The position numbers were made by a program, and so were the translations under genes. This document shows, one piece after another, positions 34,075-42,157 of a stretch of 64,000 bases of DNA (position 1 is its first letter; each line of letters opens with the position of its first letter). The notes beneath the pieces were generated by a model. That model was not told where the DNA came from, searched no databases, and saw nothing but the letters and a program-made list of their open reading frames with translations. Origin of the DNA: Paenibacillus_T sp033239625 (GTDB taxonomy: Bacteria; Bacillota; Bacilli; Paenibacillales; Paenibacillaceae); contig NZ_BTCK01000023.1 in NCBI RefSeq assembly GCF_033239625.1, positions 1-64,000 on the forward strand, written 5' to 3'.

Positions 34075-34539
34075 ATGAGTGAATTGCTGAATACGCTGCT
34101 TGCTCAAGAGGAAGAGCTGCAGTTGAACGCTTGGACGAACGAGGATGCTTTCCGACTGGGCTGCTTCATCGTTGAAGTTGCGAAGGAGAGGGGCGTCGGC
34201 ATCTCCGTCCACATCGAGAACGACGAGCACCCATTGTTCACGCATTATATGGCGGGTACGAACAAGGGCAACACCTACTGGATGAACGCGAAGCGTAATG
34301 TCGTGAATCGCTTCGGCCACAGCTCGCTCTACGTGGGCGAGACTTACCGCTCGAAGGGCCAGTCGTTCCACGAAGGATCGGGTCTGCCGGAATCGGATTA
34401 CCAGGGCGAAGGCGGCTCCTTCCCGATCGTCGTTCGCGGTCAAGGAAAGGTCGGCACGGTTACGGTGTCCGGTCTGCCAGGCGAAGAGGACCATGCGGTT
34501 GCCGTAGAAGGTGTCCGCAGGCTGCTCGCTAGCAAGTAA
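34075..34539 (+). CDS. UPF0303 / HbpS-like heme-degrading-domain protein
   Basis: 154 aa. Features of UPF0303: MNAKRNVVNRFGHSSL near residue 63, SFPIVVRGQGKVGTVTVSGL near 120. Related proteins (HbpS, GlcG-like fold) bind heme or small ligands; enzymatic activity is not established for this subfamily. Start at 34075 is set by GAAAGGGA; an in-frame ATG at 34039 is too far upstream. It ends in a strong terminator. Confidence 0.85.
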   Translation: MSELLNTLLAQEEELQLNAWTNEDAFRLGCFIVEVAKERGVGISVHIENDEHPLFTHYMAGTNKGNTYWMNAKRNVVNRFGHSSLYVGETYRSKGQSFHEGSGLPESDYQGEGGSFPIVVRGQGKVGTVTVSGLPGEEDHAVAVEGVRRLLASK

Positions 34540-34546
34540 ACATACG

Positions 34547-34590
34547 AAAGCCCGCGATTGCTTGCCTGGCAGGCAACGCGGGCTTTTTTA
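34547..34590 (+). terminator. Terminator after UPF0303 gene
   Basis: AAAGCCCGCG (34547-34556) and CGCGGGCTTT (34577-34586), T6; a TTGCCTGGCAGGCAA mini-hairpin fills the loop. Confidence 0.88.
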
Positions 34591-34611
34591 CATATGGCTA
34601 CTTATATCCGA

Positions 34612-35283
34612 TTACTGCTTCCCTCTGCGATACAGATCCACGCTCTTGAAGCCCTCGCCCAGGATGACCTTCATTTCCTCGCGCCGTTTCTCCCGCGTCT
34701 CCTTCTGCACGGCGCTGTACACATAACGCGCCCAGTCTCTGCGGTACCCCGGTGTGAGCGACTGGTAGAATGCGAGCGCATCAGGCGAGTGCTGCAGATC
34801 CTGCTCCACGTTCGGAATGAATGCGACATAGTCGCCAGAGCTTTGACTTGGTTTAGTCGAGGCGGCGGTCTTACGCGGTTCGAGCTTGAAGCCGACGACC
34901 GTGAATACATCGTTCAGTCCTACCATGCGTGCAAATTTCAAGTCGCTAGTCCCGATATAACCGTCTTCTTCGCTCGCGCCGAGCCCTTCGAACAGGTCAT
35001 CACGATGGATGTAGGTTGGATAGACCTTGTTGCCTTTCTTCGGATAGGCTGCGAACAAGTAACCGCCTCGGCTGAGCGCTTCACTGCCGATGACGTCATG
35101 CACGAGTGATTGAAGTGCCCCCATATCGAGCGTGAACGCAAAAATCATCTCATAGCCGCCGCCAGCAAGCGCGATATCGTAATTCTCCAGCCCTTCCAGC
35201 AGGTTCTCGCCCTCTGGCATGCCAAGGACGGCTGTCTTGTTATATTTGTGTAAATTGAGTTTGTCTACGATCGTCTTAGACAT
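34612..35283 (-). CDS. YdeI/OmpD-associated family protein
   Basis: 223 aa. The C-terminal part has the YdeI-type helix (LTPGYRRDWARYVYSAVQKE, followed by TREKRREEM). The N-terminal ~130 residues resemble a DUF3052-like domain (NYDIALAGGGYEMIFAF). Family members are poorly characterised. Start at 35283 behind GGGAGG; an in-frame start at 35298 has no site. It is convergent with UPF0303 and alone on the minus strand. Confidence 0.75.
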   Translation of the reverse strand: MSKTIVDKLNLHKYNKTAVLGMPEGENLLEGLENYDIALAGGGYEMIFAFTLDMGALQSLVHDVIGSEALSRGGYLFAAYPKKGNKVYPTYIHRDDLFEGLGASEEDGYIGTSDLKFARMVGLNDVFTVVGFKLEPRKTAASTKPSQSSGDYVAFIPNVEQDLQHSPDALAFYQSLTPGYRRDWARYVYSAVQKETREKRREEMKVILGEGFKSVDLYRRGKQ

Positions 35284-35405
35284 CGTGAGGCCTCCCATCG
35301 ATCGAATCGCACATTGCTTTCACTATATCATAACTACTGGGAAGTCGTTGCTGTTGTCCATCATAGGGAGAGAAAGGATGTTGCTCATGCGTCAGGACCA
35401 AATGT

Positions 35406-35648
35406 ATGCGATTGGCCAAGCGGCAGAGATCTGCGAATCGAACGATGGGCAGAGGCATGCTTCGAATGGCCGGGTTGTTCATGCCTGCGGCCAAAGAGAC
35501 GATCGAGATGCTGTATCGGTTCGAGCGCGATTTTGTTCTGGACACCCGCAAGTTCAGCGAGCGGTTCGGCATGCAGGCGACGCCTATCGAGCAGGCGATT
35601 GACGCGACGGTAGGCTGGTATAAGGACCAGAAAGCGGCGAGGCGCTGA
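35406..35648 (+). pseudogene. C-terminal remnant of an epimerase/oxidoreductase gene
   Basis: The last ~55 codons (GLFMPAAKETIEMLYRFERD ... FSERFGMQATPIEQAIDATV) align with the C-terminus of the oxidoreductase at 10331-11281 (GLFVPVMKEVVEMLYLTTEP ... ATSFEQGIAETI). No Rossmann fold or start region precedes them: upstream bases give only short unrelated frames, although GAGAAAGG before ATG at 35379 could translate a different frame. This looks like a decayed gene that has lost its first ~250 codons. A weak hairpin follows at 35687-35705. Confidence 0.6.
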
Positions 35649-35707
35649 TGAATGGGCTTGACGGGTCGGTTCGCACGATAGAAGGGCCGGGCCTGCTAAG
35701 CCCGGTT

Positions 35708-36430
35708 TCATGAGATCCATTTGGATATGATGAACGCGAAGCCCGCGGCCAGCCCGCCGACAAGCATCGTCTGCCAAGCGCTCTTGAATGGCTTCAGGCC
35801 GGTGAAACGGCCCTTGACGTAACCGAACACGAACAGCGCTAGCAGTGTGACGATCGTCGACACGAGCAGCGCGGCAGCGGACTCAGCGATCCAAATATAT
35901 GGCGATAGCGGGATAATTCCGCCTACGATGTAGGAGAGCCCGATCGTCAGCGAGCTGTTGCGAGCTCGCTTCGGTTCAGGTTGTTCCAATCCAAGCTCGT
36001 GCTTCATCATAAAATCGACCCAGTGGTCGGGATTATCGGCTAGCGCTTGAACGGCATCGGCGACGACCGGCTCTGGCAGTCCCCAGCCTCGGAAAACTTC
36101 GGCTACTTCTTCCCTTTCTTTATCTGGGAAAGCCTCGATCTCATAGCGCTCCCGCGCCAGCTCGGACGCGTAGTGCTCGTGCTCCGTCCGAGCTGCCAAA
36201 TACCCACCCAGCCCCATGGCAATCGAGCCTGCCGCAATCTCGGCAAAGCCCGCTACGACGACGAGATTTGTATTGGAGAGCGTGCCGGACAGGCCGGCTG
36301 CAAGCGCGAACGGCACCGTCAGCCCATCGGCCATGCCGATGACGATATCTTTGACGAGCTCGGAAGCCGTAAAATGCGCTTCGTGATGCTCGTTGCCAGT
36401 AGGGGCTGAATTGCTTTGGAATAATGCCAT
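35708..36430 (-). CDS. VIT1/CCC1-family iron/manganese transporter
   Basis: 240 aa. Five predicted helices; the first has the family motif DIVIGMADGLTVPFALAAGL near residue 28, followed by EIAAGSIAMGLGGYLAART near 64. A cytoplasmic helical metal-binding region (~85-150, rich in Glu: EREEVAEVF) links to three C-terminal helices. VIT1/CCC1 proteins move Fe2+ or Mn2+; bacterial members are often assigned to efflux or storage. It follows the DUF2231 gene by 25 bp and is co-transcribed with it. Confidence 0.9.
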   Translation of the reverse strand: MALFQSNSAPTGNEHHEAHFTASELVKDIVIGMADGLTVPFALAAGLSGTLSNTNLVVVAGFAEIAAGSIAMGLGGYLAARTEHEHYASELARERYEIEAFPDKEREEVAEVFRGWGLPEPVVADAVQALADNPDHWVDFMMKHELGLEQPEPKRARNSSLTIGLSYIVGGIIPLSPYIWIAESAAALLVSTIVTLLALFVFGYVKGRFTGLKPFKSAWQTMLVGGLAAGFAFIISKWIS

Positions 36431-36455
36431 GCGATCACATTCCTTAATTGTTTTC

Positions 36456-36923
36456 TTATTGCTCCGATTTAGAAGGGTTGACGTCCTGTCCGTTGACTTT
36501 GACGCCTACGCCGTCGGAGTACACCATTTTGCCGCCATAGTAGCCTGTACCAAGGACGAGACCGAGCGATGCGATAGATATAACCAGATACAGCGCAAGC
36601 GTTGCCTTGGCAATCTGTTTGTTCCGGTAATGCATGAAGAGCCTGAAAGCGGTCAGCGCCGTGACGACCCAAGCCGTTGCGTCGGCTAACATGGAGTGAA
36701 TGTCCAAGAATGTCGTATTGCCGTAAGCATCCTCCTCCGGACCGGTCGAGACCGCCAGCCAGGCGCTGACCGCCGCAATCAGCCACAGCCACAGCCCTTG
36801 CTTAGGCGGCAGGCTGCGATGCATAATCGCATACACAAGGTCATAGCCGACGGCAATCGCGATGAGGGCGATCGGGAAGTGGACGAGGATAGGATGCAGA
36901 TGGCTCGTAATTTCGGTTAACAT
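36456..36923 (-). CDS. DUF2231 membrane protein
   Basis: 155 aa with four hydrophobic helices. HLHPILVHFPIALIAIAVGY at the N-terminus is the DUF2231 signature (two or more conserved His). The C-terminal tail (YSDGVGVKVNG) faces solvent. Many DUF2231 proteins sit beside redox or metal genes, and here it precedes a VIT1-type metal transporter, so a haem- or metal-related role is plausible but unproven. The start at 36923 follows AAGGAGG. Confidence 0.85.
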   Translation of the reverse strand: MLTEITSHLHPILVHFPIALIAIAVGYDLVYAIMHRSLPPKQGLWLWLIAAVSAWLAVSTGPEEDAYGNTTFLDIHSMLADATAWVVTALTAFRLFMHYRNKQIAKATLALYLVISIASLGLVLGTGYYGGKMVYSDGVGVKVNGQDVNPSKSEQ

Positions 36924-37163
36924 GGAACGAGAGACCTCCTTGGCGTTATTATGCGTCAATTCAATCAGGAAAAATGCGACTACACTACCGTTGAATGGCA
37001 AATGCATCATTGCGTGCTTCTCGTGCCAAGGTTAGCCCGGCGTGCATGCGATCAGATGCCAAGATGCAGGATAAGTTGCGCTCGATTTCTCGTGAATGCT
37101 CGACGACCTAACGATAGCAGAGGATTATTGAAATTATCTTAAAAGAACGAAAGGCGGAAACAA

Positions 37164-37850
37164 ATGCGGGTGCTAGTGGTAGAAGACGATCCGGAGCTGC
37201 TTCGTATCATACGGGATGTATTCGAGGACGAGGCTTTCCTGACGGACGGGGAGGAGACGGGCGACGACGGCCTTTATGCAGCGGAGCAGATGATTCATGA
37301 TCTGATCGTTCTGGACGTTATGCTGCCCGGCATGAGCGGCATCGAAATTGTAAAACGGCTTCGAGAGCGGTCCATTGGGGTCCCGATTATTTTGTTAACG
37401 GCAAAGGACAGTGTGGAGGATCTGGTGAATGGCCTGAATGCGGGAGCGGATGACTACGTTACCAAGCCTTTCGCTGTCGCCGAGCTGCTCGCAAGGGCTC
37501 GCGCGGTGCTGCGGAGACGAGGAGCGCTCGGGGCAGAGGGCGAGGTGAGCTGCGGCGTGGTCCGGCTTGTTCCTTCCGAACGCGACGGCTACGCGGGCGG
37601 CCAGCCGCTGCGGTTGACGGCAAAGGAGTATGAGCTGCTGGAATTTCTGCTATGCAACCAGGAGCGGATCTTGACCCGCGATCAAATTTTCGACCGTATC
37701 TGGGGCTTTGAATCAGATGCCGCGACAACAGCGGTGGACGTGTATGTGCACCATTTGCGCAAGAAGCTGGAAGCACACGATGCCGACGGGCTCATTCGGA
37801 CGGTACGCGGCATCGGCTATATGGTCAAAGGAGAAAACCATGTTCCATGA
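37164..37850 (+). CDS. OmpR/PhoB-family response regulator
   Basis: 228 aa. Receiver domain with acidic pocket E7/D8/D9, phosphoacceptor D51 in LIVLDVMLPG, and the T/K switch residues (LLTAK, VTKPF). Winged-helix effector in ~130-225 (LTAKEYELLEFLL, VDVYVHHLRKKL, VRGIGYMV). It probably regulates envelope or metal genes. AAAGGCGG precedes the ATG. Its last 11 bp overlap the kinase gene, so the two are coupled. Divergent from the DUF2231-VIT1 operon. Confidence 0.95.
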   Translation: MRVLVVEDDPELLRIIRDVFEDEAFLTDGEETGDDGLYAAEQMIHDLIVLDVMLPGMSGIEIVKRLRERSIGVPIILLTAKDSVEDLVNGLNAGADDYVTKPFAVAELLARARAVLRRRGALGAEGEVSCGVVRLVPSERDGYAGGQPLRLTAKEYELLEFLLCNQERILTRDQIFDRIWGFESDAATTAVDVYVHHLRKKLEAHDADGLIRTVRGIGYMVKGENHVP

Positions 37851-39117
37851 CACGCGAAGACGGCTTGCTGTCTTGAACACAGTCGTGCTGCTGTTTATTG
37901 TTGCGGTGCTGGGGGCAGTGCTGTATTTTCATATGCAATACCGGCTTTATCACGACATGGACGAAATTCTGCACTTGTCCGAGAATCGAATTCAGTCGGT
38001 GCATCGGCTGGACGAGCTGCTTCGATCGGACATGCGGGAGCTGCAGCAGGATGAGCGCACGACGTACCTGTTCTGGAACGCGAAGGGGGAGTTGATTGGC
38101 CAATTGCCGGAAGGCGCGTTCAGTCCCCCGCTTATAAAGCAATTTCAGCCGGGGTCAGAGGGAAAGCGGACGGAGAAGCTGTACACAATTCAAACCAAGG
38201 CCGGGCATTTCCGGCTCCTTCAATTGAATTGCGGGATCGACAGCGGTAGCCCGCCGTGCATGGCATCGGACCCGATCGGCATGATCAGCATCGTCCGAAG
38301 CTTGAGTGATGTAGAGGGCATGCTGCATACGCAGCTGCTGGACATCGCCGCCGGTACAGTGATCGGTGCCATCGTGTCGATTGTGGCAGGCTATTGGCTG
38401 GCGGGCCGGGCATTGGTGCCGATCCGGCGCTCCTGGGACAAGCAGCAGCGGTTCGTTGCGGACGCCTCGCACGAGCTTCGAAGTCCGACGGCCGTCATCC
38501 ATGCGCAGACCGAGCTGCTGCTGAGACATCCGAACCGTTCTGTCGAGCAGGAGAGCGAACACATTTCGGTCATATTGCGGGAGAGTCGGCGTATGGGCAA
38601 GCTTATCGACGATTTACTGACGCTTGCGCGTACGGATTCCAATCAATTGCAGCTGCAAACCGCTGAGTTTGCGCTTGACGGCCTGCTTCGGGAAGTGGTC
38701 GAGCACTTTCGGTTTTTTGGGGAAACGCGTGGTATCGATATTGGACTGGACATGCAAGAGCCGATGTCGTTCATGGGAGCCGAGGGCCGAATTCGTCAAC
38801 TGCTCGTCATTGTGCTCGACAATGCGCTCAAGTTTACGCATGATGGCGGGCGAATCGCAGTATCCTGCAGCGGCGACCCGCATATGGTCGTCCTCCGCGT
38901 CGAAGATAATGGCTGCGGCATCTCCGAAGAAGATCTGCCTCACGTCTTCGAGCGTTTCTATCGGGGGGACAAATCTCGTTCGCGTACCGCAGCGGGCACG
39001 GGGCTTGGTCTCTCGATTGCGGAATGGATCGTGCAGGCGCATGGCGGCCGGATTCGCATTCAGTCGATTGCAGGCGAAGGGACTGCGGTCGAGATAATGC
39101 TGCCGAGGGGTCGTTGA
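37840..39117 (+). CDS. Two-component sensor histidine kinase
   Basis: 425 aa. TM1 (~13-33), an extracytoplasmic sensor of ~130 residues containing two Cys (LNCGIDSGSPPCMAS), TM2 (~167-190), HisKA with HELRSPTAV (His ~211), HATPase with NALKFTHDGG, DNGCGI and GTGLGLS. Partner of the response regulator it overlaps. The Cys pair in the sensor could be a disulfide or ligand site; the stimulus is unknown. Start ATG 37840 behind AAAGGAG; longer frames lack a site. Confidence 0.94.
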   Translation: MFHDTRRRLAVLNTVVLLFIVAVLGAVLYFHMQYRLYHDMDEILHLSENRIQSVHRLDELLRSDMRELQQDERTTYLFWNAKGELIGQLPEGAFSPPLIKQFQPGSEGKRTEKLYTIQTKAGHFRLLQLNCGIDSGSPPCMASDPIGMISIVRSLSDVEGMLHTQLLDIAAGTVIGAIVSIVAGYWLAGRALVPIRRSWDKQQRFVADASHELRSPTAVIHAQTELLLRHPNRSVEQESEHISVILRESRRMGKLIDDLLTLARTDSNQLQLQTAEFALDGLLREVVEHFRFFGETRGIDIGLDMQEPMSFMGAEGRIRQLLVIVLDNALKFTHDGGRIAVSCSGDPHMVVLRVEDNGCGISEEDLPHVFERFYRGDKSRSRTAAGTGLGLSIAEWIVQAHGGRIRIQSIAGEGTAVEIMLPRGR

Positions 39118-39175
39118 AGGGGAGGGGAAATGCAAGGTAACGATCCGATGATGACGGGGAGTAAGAATTGCGCCA

Positions 39176-39204
39176 TTGTAATTTTGTCGATTCTGTAATA
39201 CACT
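39176..39204 (+). promoter_or_regulatory. Promoter of the thiamine salvage operon
   Basis: -35 TTGTAA (39176-39181), 17-bp spacer, -10 TACACT (39199-39204), about 20 bp upstream of the TPP aptamer. Confidence 0.6.
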
Positions 39205-39221
39205 GATCGCAATTGAATAGT

Positions 39222-39380
39222 AGCGGGAGCTTGTGGAAGCAGGCTGAGAGTACGGCTAATCCGTCGTAGACCGAATGAACCTGTTGGATAATGCCAGCGT
39301 AGGGAAGCGTTCTTTAAGTTATGGGTATGATCGATGACGCGCATGCGCTGTGCTTGCTCCTGCAGGCAGAGCGTTTTTTT
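39222..39380 (+). promoter_or_regulatory. TPP riboswitch (THI element) with terminator expression platform
   Basis: Aptamer 39222-39309: GGGAGC..., CTGAGAG (39244-39250), GACCGAATGAACCTG (39269-39283), GGATAATGCCAGCGTAGGGA (39286-39305) are the conserved TPP motifs. The terminator at 39346-39380 has arms CGCT-G-TGCTTGC / GCAGGCA-G-AGCG, then T7. Binding of thiamine pyrophosphate should favour termination and switch off thiM-thiD-thiE. Confidence 0.96.
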
Positions 39381-39417
39381 ATATTCATAAATAAACTTCA
39401 CACAGAGAGGTAGATTA

Positions 39418-40227
39418 ATGATGAACATTCAAGATGTCAAAGAATTGCTAGGCAAAGTAAGAGCGGCGAATCCGCTCGTAACAAGCATGACGAATGTGGT
39501 AGTTACGAACTTCACAGCGAACGGCCTTCTGGCGCTCGGCGCTTCGCCGCTGATGGCGTATGCGAAGGAAGAAGTGGCGGATATCGCCCGCATCTCCGGC
39601 GCGCTCGTGCTGAACATCGGTACGCTAAATGAAACGGACGTGGCGGCGATGAAGATCGCAGGCGCTTCTGCGAACCAGCATGGCGTGCCTCTCGTATTCG
39701 ACCCGGTAGGCGCAGGCGCGACTGCATACCGTACGCGCGTATCGCAGGAATTCATGAGTGAGTTGAATGTACAGATTCTTCGCGGCAACGCAGCGGAAGT
39801 CGCTAACGTAGTCGGTCAAGCGTGGCAGATCAAAGGCGTCGATGCCGGCGCAGGCGACGGCAATATTGTAGAGCTGGCGCAGACGGCCGCTCGCCAATTG
39901 AACACGGTAGCGGTTGTTACAGGTCCGGAAGATGTTGTATCCGATGGTACGGACACGTATGTAGCACGCAATGGCGATGTGATCCTGACTCGCGTAACGG
40001 GCACGGGCTGCCTCCTGACGTCGGTGATCGGCGCATTCGCAGCCGTTGAACCGAATCCGGCACGTGCAGCCGCGGCTGCATTGGTTGTGTATGGCGTTGC
40101 AGCAGAAATCGCAGCGAGCAAGACGAAGGAGCAGGGACCAGGCAGCTTCCAGATCGAATTCCTGAACCAGCTGGCGCTTGTATCGGAAGCTGACATCGAG
40201 CGTTTGGGCCGGATCGAGAAGCTGTAA
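39418..40227 (+). CDS. thiM: Hydroxyethylthiazole kinase
   Basis: 269 aa, the usual ThiM length. NPLVTSMTNVVVTNFTANGL at residues ~20-38, LNIGT near 65, DPVGAGATAYR near 99, and the ATP/anion site TGTGCLLTSVIG near 197. It phosphorylates the thiazole moiety (hydroxyethylthiazole) for thiamine salvage. First gene after the TPP riboswitch, followed by thiD and thiE. The two tandem ATG codons (39418 and 39421) follow AGAGAGG; either may be used. Confidence 0.97.
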   Translation: MMNIQDVKELLGKVRAANPLVTSMTNVVVTNFTANGLLALGASPLMAYAKEEVADIARISGALVLNIGTLNETDVAAMKIAGASANQHGVPLVFDPVGAGATAYRTRVSQEFMSELNVQILRGNAAEVANVVGQAWQIKGVDAGAGDGNIVELAQTAARQLNTVAVVTGPEDVVSDGTDTYVARNGDVILTRVTGTGCLLTSVIGAFAAVEPNPARAAAAALVVYGVAAEIAASKTKEQGPGSFQIEFLNQLALVSEADIERLGRIEKL

Positions 40228-40354
40228 GCTGAGCGGAAACGCATATAGGCCGTAAGAGTTACGAGGTACTTCGGTTATGCGGCAAACAGACTAGAGGGCT
40301 ATTGCGGCTTTCTGAAGATAGATGGATAACAGCACGACAGGAGAGTGAACAGCG

Positions 40355-41176
40355 ATGACAGTTGCAAGAGCATTAACGGTAGCGGGCTCGGACAGCGGCG
40401 GCGGAGCGGGCATTCAGGCCGACCTGAAGACGTTCCAAGAGCTGGACGTATTCGGCATGACGGCGCTGACCGCGGTGACGGCGCAGAATACGCTGGGCGT
40501 ACACGGCATCTATCCGTTGACGGTCGAAGCGGTACAGAAGCAGATGGATGCAATCGGCGAAGATATCGGGACGGATGCGGTGAAGACCGGCATGTTGTTC
40601 AACAGCGATATAATTCGAGGCGTCGCAGAGAAGCTGGTGCAGTACAAGTGGGACAAGGTCGTTGTTGACCCGGTTATGATTGCCAAAGGCGGCTCGGTCC
40701 TCCTGCTCGAGGAGGCGGTCCGCGCACTCCGCGAAGTGCTCATGCCGCTCGCGCTCGTCATCACGCCGAATGTGCCGGAAGCTGAGCTGATCGCCGGCAA
40801 GCCGATTCGCGGCTTGGAAGACCGGAAGGAAGCGGCTCGCATTCTCGCCGATCTTGGCGCGAAGAACGTCGTCATGAAAGGCGGCCATGACGATTCGAAC
40901 CCGAACGAAGTCATCGATCTGCTCTATGATGGACGCGACTTCTATGAATTCAGCAGCCCGCGCCAAGAGACGCGTCACACGCACGGCACAGGCTGCACGT
41001 TCGCCGCTGCAATGACGGCGGAGCTGGCGAAAGGCCGCACCGTCGTGCAGGCCGTTGAAGTGGCGAAGCAGTTCATTCAAGCGGCAATCGAAGACACGAT
41101 TCAGCTTGGACAAGGTCACGGCCCTACGAACCATTGGGCTTATCGGAGACGTCAGGCTGCAGGAGTGGGACGATGA
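40355..41176 (+). CDS. thiD: Hydroxymethylpyrimidine/phosphomethylpyrimidine kinase
   Basis: 273 aa ribokinase-fold kinase. AGSDSGGGAGIQADLKTFQ near residue 9, TAVTAQNT near 40, VDPVMIAKGG near 106, NVPEAELI near 132, and HGTGCTFAAAM near 210. It phosphorylates HMP and HMP-phosphate. 127 bp after thiM; the ATG has AGGAGAGTG upstream. Its final codon overlaps thiE (ATGA). A pyridoxal-kinase-like side activity is possible in this family. Confidence 0.96.
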   Translation: MTVARALTVAGSDSGGGAGIQADLKTFQELDVFGMTALTAVTAQNTLGVHGIYPLTVEAVQKQMDAIGEDIGTDAVKTGMLFNSDIIRGVAEKLVQYKWDKVVVDPVMIAKGGSVLLLEEAVRALREVLMPLALVITPNVPEAELIAGKPIRGLEDRKEAARILADLGAKNVVMKGGHDDSNPNEVIDLLYDGRDFYEFSSPRQETRHTHGTGCTFAAAMTAELAKGRTVVQAVEVAKQFIQAAIEDTIQLGQGHGPTNHWAYRRRQAAGVGR

Positions 41177-41853
41177 GCCCGCAGGCAAGCTGGCGGCAGC
41201 CTGAAGAGCTGAGCCGGCTGCTCCAAGTGTATCTCATTATGGGCAGCAACAACTGCATCCGAGATCCGGAACAGGTGCTGACAGATGCGATTGCTGGCGG
41301 CATTACGATGTTCCAGTATCGGGAGAAGGGTACAGGCGCGCTGACTGGCGACGAGCGGTTTACGCTCGCGTCGCGGCTTCGGGAGCTGTGCCGCGTCAGC
41401 GGCGTGCCGTTCATCGTGAATGACGACATCGATCTGGCGTTGGCTCTTGATGCAGATGGCGTCCATGTCGGCCAAGAGGATGAGCTAGCGACAGAAGTAA
41501 GACGCCGCATCGGGGACGACCGAATTCTTGGCGTGTCGGCCTATAATCTGGCCGAAGCGGAAGCCGCTGTTCGCTGCGGCGCCGATTACCTTGGCGTCGG
41601 ACCGCTGTATTCGACGCAGACCAAGGAAGATGCCAAGTCGGCATCCGGTCTAGCGGTATTGAGCGGGCTGCGCGAGAGCGGCGTAACGGTGCCGATCGTC
41701 GGGATCGGCGGCATCCACGCTGGCAACGCCGGCGATGTCGTGCGCGCAGGGGCGGACGGCGTGTCCGTCATCACCGCGATTACGCATGCGGACAATGAGC
41801 GGGCGGGTACGGAAGCGCTGCGGGACGCAGTTTCGGCGGCACAGGTCCGCTAG
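41173..41853 (+). CDS. thiE: Thiamine-phosphate synthase
   Basis: 226 aa TIM barrel. FQYREKG near residue 54, VNDDIDLALALDADGVHVGQ near 91, VSAYNLAEAE near 128, and GVGPLYSTQTK near 150; the phosphate loop GIGGIHAGN lies near 190. It joins HMP-PP and thiazole phosphate to thiamine phosphate, completing salvage. Start ATG 41173 overlaps the thiD stop (ATGA), with AGGAG upstream. Last gene of the operon, ending at a strong terminator. Confidence 0.96.
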   Translation: MSPQASWRQPEELSRLLQVYLIMGSNNCIRDPEQVLTDAIAGGITMFQYREKGTGALTGDERFTLASRLRELCRVSGVPFIVNDDIDLALALDADGVHVGQEDELATEVRRRIGDDRILGVSAYNLAEAEAAVRCGADYLGVGPLYSTQTKEDAKSASGLAVLSGLRESGVTVPIVGIGGIHAGNAGDVVRAGADGVSVITAITHADNERAGTEALRDAVSAAQVR

Positions 41854-41911
41854 AGAGATAAGCGCGAACGCCAGCTGCTTGTGAGGAGTTGCTGCTAGGT
41901 ACGGAATGAAT

Positions 41912-41968
41912 AAGGGCTGTACGCCACCAAGTCGATTGTTTCGACTTATTGCGTACAGCCCTTTTTGT
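41912..41968 (+). terminator. Terminator of thiM-thiD-thiE
   Basis: AAGGGCTGTACGC and GCGTACAGCCCTT (13 bp) with a nested AAGTCGA/TCGACTT hairpin, then T5. In 41969-42157 I see only an AAAGATGC/GCATCTTT hairpin (41992-42015), possibly a thrS terminator. Confidence 0.9.
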
Positions 41969-42157
41969 CAGTGAGGCGGTGGATGTGGCGCAAAGATGCA
42001 GAACATGCATCTTTTGTACTCGATGATTCATCACGGGCGTCGTTGACAATAGCTGCTCGGTTCGGGTTAATGTTAACGCGAGCCGTTGTCTGCACCCCGT
42101 GCGAAGTGTGACAATGCTTGACGGCTATAAGCCTCAGCTGCTGTGTTCCTCATCGAA

